Assembly (NCBI RefSeq): GCF_014385435.1 | Contig: NZ_JACSUD010000001.1 | Span: forward strand, 1 to 64,000 | DNA length: 64,000 nucleotides | From: Alloprevotella sp. Lung230 | GTDB lineage: Bacteria; Bacteroidota; Bacteroidia; Bacteroidales; Bacteroidaceae | Reading direction: 5' to 3' | Part shown: piece after piece, positions 47,595 through 55,648 of the stretch | How the letters are laid out: each line of letters starts with the position of its first letter | Numbering within the stretch: the stretch's first letter is position 1 | The notes under the pieces: generated by a model | Seen by the model: the letters and a program-made list of their open reading frames with translations, nothing else | Databases searched by the model: none | What the model was told of the DNA's origin: nothing | Position numbers and translations under genes: made by a program

Positions 47595-48044
47595 ATGAAC
47601 AAAGTGATGCTCATTGGCAATGTAGGCAAAGACCCCGAAGTGCGCTACATTGACCAAAACGTGTGTACTGCCAAACTCTCTTTGGCCACCACAACGCCCG
47701 GCTACACACTTCCTAATGGGACTCAGGTGCCGGAACGTGCCGAATGGCATCATCTGCTCTTTTGGCGTCGGCTGGCCGAAGTCGTGGAAAAGTATGTGCG
47801 CAAAGGCGACAAACTCTATGTAGAGGGCGAAATTCGTACGCGCAACTACACTGACCACCAAGGCATCGTGCGCTATGTCACCGAGGTGTGGGTCAACAAC
47901 ATGGAAATGCTCACGCCCAAAGGACAGACCGCTGCTGCTCCCACTACGGCCGCCCCTGCCTCAGCGCCCTCAACGGCAGCTGCCGGGACATCAGGCACAG
48001 ACGCTCCTTCTACCCCTCCACGTCCCACCGAGGCGCCATTCTAA
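47595..48044 (+). CDS. ssb: Single-stranded DNA-binding protein
   Basis: A 149-residue SSB. The OB fold starts MNKVMLIGNVGKDPEVRYIDQNVCTAKLSLATTT and covers residues 1-105, ending ...RYVTEVWVNNMEMLTP. A Pro/Ala/Thr/Ser-rich linker follows, and the tip is RPTEAPF, which has only one acidic residue where family members usually have two or more (DDIPF-type). The ATG immediately follows the MITE end. The PPTase gene starts 11 bp downstream. Confidence 0.95.
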   Translation: MNKVMLIGNVGKDPEVRYIDQNVCTAKLSLATTTPGYTLPNGTQVPERAEWHHLLFWRRLAEVVEKYVRKGDKLYVEGEIRTRNYTDHQGIVRYVTEVWVNNMEMLTPKGQTAAAPTTAAPASAPSTAAAGTSGTDAPSTPPRPTEAPF

Positions 48045-48055
48045 TCTTTGTTGCT

Positions 48056-48670
48056 ATGCCTTTTCTCAAAGAAACACAAATAGATGACGTGAGCATCTCG
48101 TTTTGGCACATTACAGAGTGCCAAAACGAGATGCTCGCGCTTTTGCCCAACAATCGGCACTATGCCGAACAAGTAGCGACCTTCCGCTCCGAACGCCGAC
48201 GAAAAGAGTGGCTCGCTGTGCGATGTCTGCTCCACCGGCAACTCGGCCCGGAAGCCGAAATCGGTTATCTTTCCACGGGGCGGCCGGTGTTACTCAATGT
48301 TGATTTGGAGGTGAGCATCAGTCATTCCGACCATCTTGCGGCCCTTGCCATCGCCCCTTCGGGTATGGAGGTGGGCATCGACATTGAGCATAACATCGAC
48401 CGTGCCTTCCGACTCGTCCATCGCTTTCTCACCGATGAGGAACAAGAAGAGCTCATCGTGACGCCCAGCGATGCCACCTTGCTTTGGTGTGCCAAAGAGG
48501 CGGTCTACAAATTGTGCGACACCGAAGGACTGAGTTTTCTCGATGACATCTGTTTAGAAATGGAGCGTGGGCAGCTCCTTGCGAAACTGCCCACGCTCAA
48601 TGAAGAGGCGGTGCTGCTGACCGATGTGGTGGAAGAGTGCGCCTTTGCTTTGGCCCGCTATCGCACTTAG
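48056..48670 (+). CDS. 4'-phosphopantetheinyl transferase (Sfp/AcpT superfamily)
   Basis: A 204-residue PPTase, which moves the phosphopantetheine arm of CoA onto acyl or peptidyl carrier proteins. The core motifs are MEVGIDIEHN (about residue 105) and LLWCAKEAVYKL (about 143-154) with the metal-binding Asp, Glu and Lys. The N-terminal VSISFWHITECQNEMLALLP resembles Bacteroidetes relatives, so the start at 48056 is sound. An exact 18-bp inverted repeat lies within codons 12-27. Confidence 0.9.
   Translation: MPFLKETQIDDVSISFWHITECQNEMLALLPNNRHYAEQVATFRSERRRKEWLAVRCLLHRQLGPEAEIGYLSTGRPVLLNVDLEVSISHSDHLAALAIAPSGMEVGIDIEHNIDRAFRLVHRFLTDEEQEELIVTPSDATLLWCAKEAVYKLCDTEGLSFLDDICLEMERGQLLAKLPTLNEEAVLLTDVVEECAFALARYRT
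48091..48136. repeat. Perfect 18-bp inverted repeat inside the PPTase coding region
   Basis: GAGCATCTCGTTTTGGCA (48091-48108) and its exact complement (48119-48136) flank a 10-nt loop. It resembles a terminator stem, but no U-run follows. Confidence 0.85.
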
Positions 48671-48690
48671 TCGTCCTTTCGAAACAACTC

Positions 48691-49581
48691 CTATCGGAGG
48701 TAAATCAAATCGCCCACCTGCGCAGCGTAGTCAGGACTGAGATAGTTGTACTTGTAGAGCCGTTCGAGACGGATGCAGTAGCGCTGCGAAATGCTATACA
48801 TCGACTCGCCGGGTTGCACCTTGTGGAAGGTATAGCGGAGTGCTTTGGCCACGTGCTTCTGTTTCTTTTTCAGATAGACGATATCGCCTTCCTGCAACAC
48901 GTAGTCGTCGCCCACTTCATTATATTTCCGAAGTTTTCCGGCACGCATATCGAGGTCACGTCCTATGCTTTCGTATGTGTCGCCACGGCGCGCGAGGACG
49001 TAGACGCGGTCGTTGCAGAGATAGAGTTCGCGTCCGCTGGCAAAGGCCCGATCCTCCTGCTTGGTACGATGCTTGTGCTTGCGGTCGAACTGCATCAATT
49101 CATAGCGTTCAACGACGTTGATGAGCAAATCGCCATAGCGCGGATTGGTGGCATAGCCCGCGGCTTTCAGCCCATAAGCCCAACCGCGATAGTCCGTCGG
49201 TTCGAGGGTAAAGAGCGAAGAGTAGCGGCCGCGCATGGAGAGAAAACGCGAGTGGTCTTCATAGCTTTCTCGGGCCGAGTTGTACTTTCGAAATTTCTCA
49301 TTGGGCGCATCGTCATGAGCCAGCACGTAAGGCCCCGTCCAGTCTCCCCCGACCTTGATACCAAAGTGGTTGTTGGACTTGAGCGTCAGTGCTGAGCGAC
49401 CGGCATTGCTTTCCAACAGCGCTTGCGCCAGTGTGATACTGGCCGGGATGCGGTAGCGATGCATTTGATCGATGGCCAACGACTTGTATTGGTCGATGTA
49501 TTGCTGATAGGCATTGATTTGCGCCGGAGCAAAGAGGACAATACCGCAGAAGAAGCAGAAAGGGAGGAGCAGTCTGAACAT
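48691..49581 (-). CDS. LysM-containing N-acetylglucosaminidase-type peptidoglycan hydrolase
   Basis: A 296-residue exported protein. The signal peptide MFRLLLPFCFFCGIVLFAPAQ is followed by a glucosaminidase domain (about residues 30-170) with the catalytic-type glutamate in ALLESNAGRS and SNNHFGIKVGGDWTGP. Two LysM-like repeats follow (YVLARRGDTYESIGRDLDMRAGKLRKYNEV and HKVQPGESMYSISQRYCIRLERLYKYNYL). Likely role: binding and cleaving cell-wall glycan strands. The start at 49581 is used rather than the 50-codon open extension to 49731, which crosses the promoter. Confidence 0.9.
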   Translation of the reverse strand: MFRLLLPFCFFCGIVLFAPAQINAYQQYIDQYKSLAIDQMHRYRIPASITLAQALLESNAGRSALTLKSNNHFGIKVGGDWTGPYVLAHDDAPNEKFRKYNSARESYEDHSRFLSMRGRYSSLFTLEPTDYRGWAYGLKAAGYATNPRYGDLLINVVERYELMQFDRKHKHRTKQEDRAFASGRELYLCNDRVYVLARRGDTYESIGRDLDMRAGKLRKYNEVGDDYVLQEGDIVYLKKKQKHVAKALRYTFHKVQPGESMYSISQRYCIRLERLYKYNYLSPDYAAQVGDLIYLR

Positions 49582-49663
49582 AGGTTTCAAGGCTTTTGCA
49601 GACGTGAGAGGAGATGAAGGGTGAGTAAAAGAGAATACGCCGTGGAGCGCTTGTTTTCTCTTG

Positions 49664-49671
49664 CAAAGATA
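49664..49671 (-). promoter_or_regulatory. Promoter -7 box for the LysM glucosaminidase gene
   Basis: TATCTTTG on the minus strand, divergent from the dnaG box at 49715. No consensus -33 element is seen. Confidence 0.5.
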
Positions 49672-49714
49672 CATCTTTTTCAACGGACGGCACGTATAAA
49701 CGCTCAAAAAGGTG

Positions 49715-49722
49715 TATCTTTG
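49715..49722 (+). promoter_or_regulatory. Promoter -7 box for dnaG
   Basis: TATCTTTG lies 27 bp before the dnaG ATG. The upstream -33 match is weak. Confidence 0.55.
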
Positions 49723-49748
49723 CTTTTCCAAATTCGATATGTTTCATC

Positions 49749-51887
49749 ATGATAGATCGTAGTACCATTGACCGCATCATGGCCGCAGCCGACATTGTCG
49801 ATGTGGTGAGTGACTTTGTGACCCTTCGTCGTTCGGGAGCGAACTTCAAAGGGCTTTGTCCGTTTCACGATGAGAAGACGCCTTCGTTCATGGTCTCGCC
49901 TGCCAAGCAACTCTGCAAGTGTTTCAGCTGTGGAGGAGGGGGAAATGTGGTCAACTTCGTGATGCAACACGAACAGATGACCTACCCCGAAGCTCTCAAA
50001 TGGCTCGGGCGGAAGTATGGCATCGAGGTCAAGGAACGAGAACTCACCGATGAACAGAAAGCTGCTGCCTCGGCACGCGAAGCCATGTTTGTAGTCAACG
50101 AGTGGGCGCGCGACTATTTTGTCGATACCCTCAACAACAGTGTCGATGGGCGTGCCATCGGCATGGCCTACTTCCGCTCCCGCGGTCTGCGCGACGACAT
50201 CATTCGCAAGTTCCAGCTCGGCTATGCGCTCAATCAGCGCGATGCCTTGGCCGGGGCGGCACTGAAAAAGGGCTTTGACGCGAAGCATGTGGAACGCACC
50301 GGACTCTGCTTTCGCACCGACGATGGACGTCTGCTCGACCGCTATCACGGGCGCGTCATCTTTCCCATCCACAGCGTGTCGGGGCGTGTGGTCGCTTTCG
50401 GTGGACGCTTTTTAGGCGATGCCAAAACGGCCAACACGGGGAAGTATGTCAACTCTCCCGAGTCGGAAATCTACTCCAAGAAGCGCGAACTCTACGGCCT
50501 CTACACCGCCAAGCAAGCCATCGTCAAGCACGATCGTTGCTATCTTGTGGAAGGCTATCTCGATGTGATTTCGATGTATCAGAACGGAGTGGAGAATGTG
50601 GTGGCTTCAAGCGGAACCTCCCTCACTCAAGAACAAGTACGTCTCATCCATCGCTTCACCTCCAACGTTACCGTGCTCTACGATGGCGATGCTGCCGGCA
50701 TCAAAGCCTCGCTGCGTGGCATTGACATTCTGCTGGCCGAAGGGCTCAACATCAAAGTGCTCCTCCTCCCCGATGGCGAAGATCCCGACAGCTTTGCCCA
50801 GTCGCATTCAGCACAGGAATTGCAAACTTACATCGAAGAACATCAGACCGACTTCATGAGTTTCAAGACCGACCTCCTCATGCAGGATGCCGCCCACGAC
50901 CCCATGAAGCGCGCCACCGTCATTCGCGACATCGTGCGCAGCATTGCCGTCATCCCCAGCGACATCGTTCGTCAAGTCTACATCCACGAACTCTCTGCGC
51001 GCATCGGGATGGAGGAGAGCACCATTGTCAACGAGGTGGCGGCCGAAATGCGCAAAGCCAAGGCGACAGTGCGTTCTACGCCATCGTCCGTTGCCTCACC
51101 GAAGGAAAAAGAGGGCGTTTCTCCCACCTCCGTTCCTCCTTCGAGTGCTGTGGCAGATGCTCCCGTGTTTGATGAAGAGGGCAACCTCGTGGCGCCACCT
51201 TCCTCGGCCGAAACTTCAGGCACCCCTCTTCCCGATGCTGCGGCCGATGTCTTTGCTGCGGCCTCTCCGGCTTTGCGCCGACTGCAAGCCTGCGAGCGTC
51301 ACCTGATGGAACTGGTGGTGCGCTACGGTGAATGTCCGATGCTGATGATGGAGCGCAAAGCCGATCGCCCACTGGAAGCCGCTTCAACGCCTACGCTGGA
51401 AGAAGCACCGACCGAATACGTCCCCATGCCCGACAGTCCCCTCGTAGCCTCCTACATTGCAGGAGAACTGCAAGCAGAAGGCATTACCCTCATGGAGGAA
51501 CTACACCGCGCCATCCTCACCGAAGCCGTTGAGCACGCCGATGAACCTGACTTCCACACTGCCACCTATTTTCCCCTCCACAGCAACCCGGAAATCAGTG
51601 TCCTTGCCTCCCGCCTCACCGATGAACGCTACCAACTTTCCTCGATGCAGCAAGAGGCCTATATCCCCGAAGAATATCGCCTCTCGGAGCTCGTGCCCCA
51701 TGTGCTCAACGACTACAAGTATGCCCTCCTCGCTTTGGAAAAGGAAGGACTTCTCCTACAACTGCGCTCTCCCTCCACACAGGCCAATCCCGAATCGGTA
51801 CTCCAACTCATGCAGCGTCTTGTTGTCCTCAACGAAATGGAGATGAGCTTTGCCAAAGTGCTCGGCGACCGCGTGGTCAACCGATAA
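49749..51887 (+). CDS. dnaG: DNA primase
   Basis: A 712-residue DnaG, which makes RNA primers for replication. The zinc finger has Cys37-x2-His40 and Cys58-x2-Cys61 (CPFH ... CFSC). The catalytic core and toprim domain contain CYLVEGYLDVISMYQNGVENVVASSG (about residue 265) and VLYDGDAAG (about 311). A low-complexity linker rich in Ser, Pro and Ala at about residues 440-520 precedes the C-terminal DnaB-binding region, making it longer than the usual 600-650. A bidirectional terminator follows. Confidence 0.96.
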   Translation: MIDRSTIDRIMAAADIVDVVSDFVTLRRSGANFKGLCPFHDEKTPSFMVSPAKQLCKCFSCGGGGNVVNFVMQHEQMTYPEALKWLGRKYGIEVKERELTDEQKAAASAREAMFVVNEWARDYFVDTLNNSVDGRAIGMAYFRSRGLRDDIIRKFQLGYALNQRDALAGAALKKGFDAKHVERTGLCFRTDDGRLLDRYHGRVIFPIHSVSGRVVAFGGRFLGDAKTANTGKYVNSPESEIYSKKRELYGLYTAKQAIVKHDRCYLVEGYLDVISMYQNGVENVVASSGTSLTQEQVRLIHRFTSNVTVLYDGDAAGIKASLRGIDILLAEGLNIKVLLLPDGEDPDSFAQSHSAQELQTYIEEHQTDFMSFKTDLLMQDAAHDPMKRATVIRDIVRSIAVIPSDIVRQVYIHELSARIGMEESTIVNEVAAEMRKAKATVRSTPSSVASPKEKEGVSPTSVPPSSAVADAPVFDEEGNLVAPPSSAETSGTPLPDAAADVFAAASPALRRLQACERHLMELVVRYGECPMLMMERKADRPLEAASTPTLEEAPTEYVPMPDSPLVASYIAGELQAEGITLMEELHRAILTEAVEHADEPDFHTATYFPLHSNPEISVLASRLTDERYQLSSMQQEAYIPEEYRLSELVPHVLNDYKYALLALEKEGLLLQLRSPSTQANPESVLQLMQRLVVLNEMEMSFAKVLGDRVVNR

Positions 51888-51974
51888 GCCTGGAACATCT
51901 CTGTCGATTTTAATCGCTGTCCTCAACGATTGTAGCCATGAAAGACTGAGTATACTTTTCTCTCCAAAGGAGAA

Positions 51975-52029
51975 CAAAAAAGCATCTCGACTTCTCTTTA
52001 TGTTATGCAGAGAAGTCGAGATGCTTTTT
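51975..52029. terminator. Bidirectional terminator between dnaG and the unknown gene
   Basis: AAAAAGCATCTCGACTTCTC pairs with GAGAAGTCGAGATGCTTTTT around a loop of about 12 nt. A and T runs lie at both ends. Confidence 0.88.
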
Positions 52030-52031
52030 GT

Positions 52032-52601
52032 TTAGAGTTCATCACCGATAAAATCGTAGGTAAAACTGCTGCCACGAGCCGATGGGAATTGACTGCGAGG
52101 GTCGATGTCTTGCCGATTTCTGAGGTGGTCGATGATGCGATTGTAGCACTCTTGCGCGGAATTGGCGTAGACATAGGCTGCGAAAGGAGTGTCGCTGTAC
52201 TGACATTTTTGTGTGCCGGGGATGAGGATGACACGTTTGAAGTTGATTTCGCCCAAGTACCAGCCCTCACGAGGTTCTTGCAGGAGACTTTGTCGGATTT
52301 CCTTCTCTTTCCGTACCGGATATTCGGGGAAGGAAGGGAGGGGCAGGTCGTCATTCGCATTTTTGCTGTTGGCCTTAAACTCTTCGAGGGTGTTGGCCGT
52401 AGTTTTGATGAGAATGAAGTAAATGCGAGGACGTACCTTGTAGCGCTTGGGGTAGGGAATGTCGCTGTTGATGTACTCCGCCAGTTCGTTCACCATCTCT
52501 TCGGTCATCGGAATTTCGCGCAAGGCTTCCAGAAACTCCAAGAGTTCGTCAAGACTGCGGGTAATGGTCTCGTGGTCGAAATAACGTACGTAAATGTTCA
52601 T
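52032..52601 (-). CDS. Conserved hypothetical protein, unknown function
   Basis: A 189-residue soluble protein starting MNIYVRYFDHETITRSLDELLEFLEALREIPMTEEMVNELAEYINSD. No signal peptide, membrane span or catalytic motif is visible. It has a repeated Phe/Tyr and Arg-rich core (RPRIYFILIKTTANTLEEFKAN) and a segment WYLGEINFKRVILIPGTQKCQYSDTPFAAYVYA that reads like a small alpha/beta domain. Coding periodicity and the shared terminator support a real gene. The frame is open to 52730 across a tRNA gene; the start at 52601 avoids that. It lies directly downstream of the tRNA cluster and might read from its promoter. Confidence 0.7.
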   Translation of the reverse strand: MNIYVRYFDHETITRSLDELLEFLEALREIPMTEEMVNELAEYINSDIPYPKRYKVRPRIYFILIKTTANTLEEFKANSKNANDDLPLPSFPEYPVRKEKEIRQSLLQEPREGWYLGEINFKRVILIPGTQKCQYSDTPFAAYVYANSAQECYNRIIDHLRNRQDIDPRSQFPSARGSSFTYDFIGDEL

Positions 52602-52688
52602 AGATGAAGAATGAAGAGAGGTTCTTGTGTGGGAAAAACAAAAAAGAAAGATGAAAAAAGCGAACTGCCTTTGGGCAATTCGCTTGTG

Positions 52689-52761
52689 AGCGGAAAACGA
52701 GACTCGAACTCGCGACCCCAACCTTGGCAAGGTTGTGCTCTACCAACTGAGCTATTTCCGC
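52689..52761 (-). tRNA. tRNA-Gly (anticodon GCC), copy 2 of cluster
   Basis: Seventy-three bases starting GCGGAAATAGCTCAGTTGG, with anticodon loop CTTGCCAAG giving GCC and T-loop TTCGAGT. The sequence is identical to 53058-53130. No CCA is encoded. Confidence 0.95.
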
Positions 52762-52771
52762 AAAATGAAAG

Positions 52772-52855
52772 TGAAGAGGAGGAGACTCGAACTCCCACGT
52801 CGCAATTGACACTACCCCCTCAAAGTAGCGCGTCTACCAATTCCGCCACCTCTCC
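52772..52855 (-). tRNA. tRNA-Leu (anticodon GAG)
   Basis: Eighty-four bases with a long variable arm, as for leucine tRNAs. The loop TTGAGGG gives anticodon GAG, and the acceptor GGAGAGG pairs with CCTCTTC with one wobble. Discriminator A. Confidence 0.93.
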
Positions 52856-52948
52856 ATTTTTCGTGGTTGTTCTGCTGTCGTTGGCTGATATCAGGGGGTG
52901 AATATCATCAGCAGAACTCTTGTTGCTTGTTGAATCATCGGGTTCTGT

Positions 52949-53029
52949 GCCCAGAACAGGACTCGAACCTGCACGTCGTGAAACACTCGCACCTGAAACG
53001 AGCGCGTCTACCATTCCGCCACCTGGGCT
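52949..53029 (-). tRNA. tRNA-Leu (anticodon CAG)
   Basis: Eighty-one bases with a variable arm. Acceptor GCCCAGG pairs with TCTGGGC, loop TTCAGGT gives anticodon CAG, and the discriminator is A. Confidence 0.93.
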
Positions 53030-53057
53030 TGAAGGTGATTCAACTTGTCCAAAAGTG

Positions 53058-53130
53058 AGCGGAAAACGAGACTCGAACTCGCGACCCCAACCTTGGCAAG
53101 GTTGTGCTCTACCAACTGAGCTATTTCCGC
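53058..53130 (-). tRNA. tRNA-Gly (anticodon GCC), copy 1 of cluster
   Basis: Seventy-three bases, identical to 52689-52761. This is the first tRNA of the minus-strand order Gly-Leu-Leu-Gly. Confidence 0.95.
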
Positions 53131-53179
53131 AAAACCGCTGCCCTTTTCAGTGCAGGAGCGTTATCTCTCAAACGCGGTG

Positions 53180-53210
53180 CAAAGGTACTACTTTTTTTGA
53201 TAACTGCAAG
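53180..53210 (-). promoter_or_regulatory. Promoter of the tRNA cluster
   Basis: On the minus strand, CTTG (53207-53210) and TACCTTTG (53180-53187) are 19 bp apart, about 50 bp before the first tRNA. Confidence 0.7.
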
Positions 53211-53275
53211 GGATTGCGAGGATATTTTTAATCCGGAGGTGTATTTTCTCCCATGGCCAACACCCTTTGAAAGGT

Positions 53276-54016
53276 TCATTTTGCATTTTCAAGTTCTCGG
53301 AGAAAACTTTCGGCAGCGAGCAGGCTGTCCTGTTTGCCGACATCAAGGAGGCGCAAATCCGATTGCGTCACACCGACAATATCCAGTTTGTCGCAGTTCT
53401 CAATATAAAACTGCATAATGGGGAACGCCTTGGGATAGGGGCTCATAAGTGAGGCGATGCGAGGCGACACACTATGAATGCCGGCAAAAGCCAGTTTTTG
53501 GCAGTCGGCAGGATTGAGATGGGGGATAGGGCTGCGCACTTCACCCGTGGCGGTATTGGTCCAGCCGACCATTCGATGCAGGTCGTCGAAAAGGAGATAG
53601 CGCTGGGTCTCGCGCTCGCTGACCATGAGCAACACGTCGTGCTGGTGCTGGTGGGCATAGAAGCCGGGAAGATCGGCATTGCTCAAAATGTCGACATTGT
53701 GGATGAGGATAGGCGTGTCGGATGCGGAAAACAAGGAGAGGGCTTGCCGAAGCCCACCACCGGTGTCAAGCAGTGCTGTGCGCTCATCGGAAATGTGGAG
53801 GTCTATCCCAAAATCATGTTGGGTAAGATAGTCAATAATTTGTTGGCCAAAGTGATGAATGTTCACCACCACTTCGGTGGCCCCGGCTGCAATGAGACGG
53901 CGAAGGGTGTGTTCCAAGAGTGGGCGGCCGCCCACGGGAACTAAGGCCTTGGGAAGAGTATCGGTGAGCGGACGGAGGCGAGTGCCTAGTCCGGCGGCAA
54001 AAAGCATAGCACGCAT
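53276..54016 (-). CDS. Sugar-1-phosphate nucleotidyltransferase (MurU/ManC-like)
   Basis: A 246-residue single-domain nucleotidyltransferase. The signature [33 protein letters not shown] (residues 4-36) binds [15 protein letters not shown] and [13 protein letters not shown] supply the metal aspartate. The short form without a hexapeptide-repeat tail resembles MurU (N-acetylmuramate-1-P uridylyltransferase, cell-wall recycling) or a mannose-1-phosphate guanylyltransferase. The substrate is not decided by sequence alone. It is preceded on the same strand by the DUF4270 gene and a terminator. Confidence 0.88.
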   Translation of the reverse strand: MRAMLFAAGLGTRLRPLTDTLPKALVPVGGRPLLEHTLRRLIAAGATEVVVNIHHFGQQIIDYLTQHDFGIDLHISDERTALLDTGGGLRQALSLFSASDTPILIHNVDILSNADLPGFYAHQHQHDVLLMVSERETQRYLLFDDLHRMVGWTNTATGEVRSPIPHLNPADCQKLAFAGIHSVSPRIASLMSPYPKAFPIMQFYIENCDKLDIVGVTQSDLRLLDVGKQDSLLAAESFLRELENAK

Positions 54017-54065
54017 AAAGAAAAGAGGAAAAGGGTGTGAAGAAGGAAAATGAGCGACACCTCCC

Positions 54066-54104
54066 TTAAAAAGGAGGCCACGTCAAAGAGTTGACATGGC
54101 CTCT
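54066..54104 (-). terminator. Terminator after the DUF4270 gene
   Basis: On the minus strand, AGAGGCCATGTCAA pairs with TTGACGTGGCCTCC and is followed by TTTTT. It separates the DUF4270 unit from the nucleotidyltransferase gene. Confidence 0.8.
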
Positions 54105-54135
54105 GAGAGAGTTTCGCTGTGGTAGAAAAGAGCAG

Positions 54136-55614
54136 TTATTGCTTGAAACGACTGTAGATGACCGACATTTCCACAGGCTTTGTTCCGCCCTCGATGCGCA
54201 CGCTGGTGAGACCAAAATTATTTCTCACGCGCTGCAAAATTTTGTTGGTCCTTTTGGTGTAGACGTCTTGTTGGGTGAGGTAGTCGCCGGTGACCGGGAG
54301 GATGACCACTTTGTTCCAATTGGGATGGGCACTCTCCCAAGTACTCCATTTGGCGCGACGTGCCGCCTCGTCGTCGGTGGCAGTGACACCCGATTGCAGG
54401 TCGCGTACCTGACGCAGACGGGAGATAAGTGGAGCAATGTTGTCGAAGGCATAATAGCCTTTGGCATTGTAGTTGGCCACATAGCTGGTGATGTTGTTGG
54501 GCAACGCAGTGTGGCGGAAGAAGTGGTCGACACTATCGGAGGGCAGGAGCAAAATCAAATCGGGATGCTTCAAGGGATAAGTCACATTCTGCTGAGCGGC
54601 CAGTGTGCGGAAGAGCAACTTGGCACTGTTGATAGTGTCGTTGTAGTGAGTGCCCGCCACAATGTCGCTCACGGGAAGGGTGGCTTCGGTGTGGATGCCG
54701 CTCGGCGACTTGAGATAGGTGTAGGGGTGGGTGTCTGACAGCATCTCGGTCGGGAGTTCATTGTCCACGTGCGTGCTCTGAATCACTTCGCCCGTTGCCC
54801 CAAGGCGCAGCACCTTGTTGAGAAGGGTGTCTTTTCCGGCAGCGGTTTTGCTGTGTTGGCGATAGTAGAAGTCAAGCGTGGTCAGTTCCGAGTCAATCAT
54901 CGTGCCCACACCACCGGCATGCTTGAAGTAGAAACCGGCACACACGTGCTTGGCAAACTCATAAGAGTTCTTGAAGAAGTTGGCATTTTCGTAGTATTTG
55001 TTGAGAATGCCACTGCCAAAGTCGGTCGACAACCACACGGAGATGTCACGATAGAGTTTTTTGTTGTTCAGCACCGAAGCACTTTTGGTTTGGTCGAGCG
55101 CGGTGTAGGTGATGGTCTTGCGCTGAGCCGTGGTGGTGCTGAGAAATTGTGTCGGGTCGATGTCGGTGTAGTAGCTCGATTTCTCGCTCAACGTCTTTGC
55201 AGTGTCCAATTCCTGAACGTAGAGTTTCATCGTGGTCAGCGAGTCGCCATAATACTTATCGTGGAGAATGCGCAGCACGCACGAGTCGGCCACGACCTTG
55301 CCGTTGGCATCGGTTATCAGTTCCGACTTTGCCGGCAGACTGAACCCTTCGGGCATGTGAAACTGTGCCAAAAAGCTACTGGTGGTCATGGCCTGCGTCT
55401 CGGGATCAATCACGCTGCCCAAATAGCACTCGTTGGTGTTGGCCAACATCGCTCCCGTCTTTCGGGATTGAGTGGTCACCTTGAAGGTGTACTGGTCGGT
55501 CGAAACGTGGTCTTCATCGGGCATCACGCTGCCGCCGATGGCCGTGGCATCGTCGCTACACGCAGTTCCCAAGAGGGTGGAGGCCAGAAGGAGGAAGGCA
55601 GAAAAGCGTTTCAT
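54136..55614 (-). CDS. DUF4270-family lipoprotein
   Basis: A 492-residue lipoprotein. The signal peptide MKRFSAFLLLASTLLGTAC ends with Cys19. The body shows the DUF4270 pattern: DQYTFKVTTQSRKTGAMLANTNECYLGSVIDPETQAMTTSSFLAQF near the start, repeated beta strands, and LLLPSDSVDHFFRHTALPNN plus a C-terminal LTSVRIEGGTKPVEMSVIYSRFKQ. Family function is unknown. The gene lies 34 bp after the short GT5 gene on the same strand, a pairing that I recall as common in Bacteroidales. Confidence 0.88.
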   Translation of the reverse strand: MKRFSAFLLLASTLLGTACSDDATAIGGSVMPDEDHVSTDQYTFKVTTQSRKTGAMLANTNECYLGSVIDPETQAMTTSSFLAQFHMPEGFSLPAKSELITDANGKVVADSCVLRILHDKYYGDSLTTMKLYVQELDTAKTLSEKSSYYTDIDPTQFLSTTTAQRKTITYTALDQTKSASVLNNKKLYRDISVWLSTDFGSGILNKYYENANFFKNSYEFAKHVCAGFYFKHAGGVGTMIDSELTTLDFYYRQHSKTAAGKDTLLNKVLRLGATGEVIQSTHVDNELPTEMLSDTHPYTYLKSPSGIHTEATLPVSDIVAGTHYNDTINSAKLLFRTLAAQQNVTYPLKHPDLILLLPSDSVDHFFRHTALPNNITSYVANYNAKGYYAFDNIAPLISRLRQVRDLQSGVTATDDEAARRAKWSTWESAHPNWNKVVILPVTGDYLTQQDVYTKRTNKILQRVRNNFGLTSVRIEGGTKPVEMSVIYSRFKQ

Positions 55615-55648
55615 ACAATGGGGGAAAATGTTTCGTCACATGTGACAA

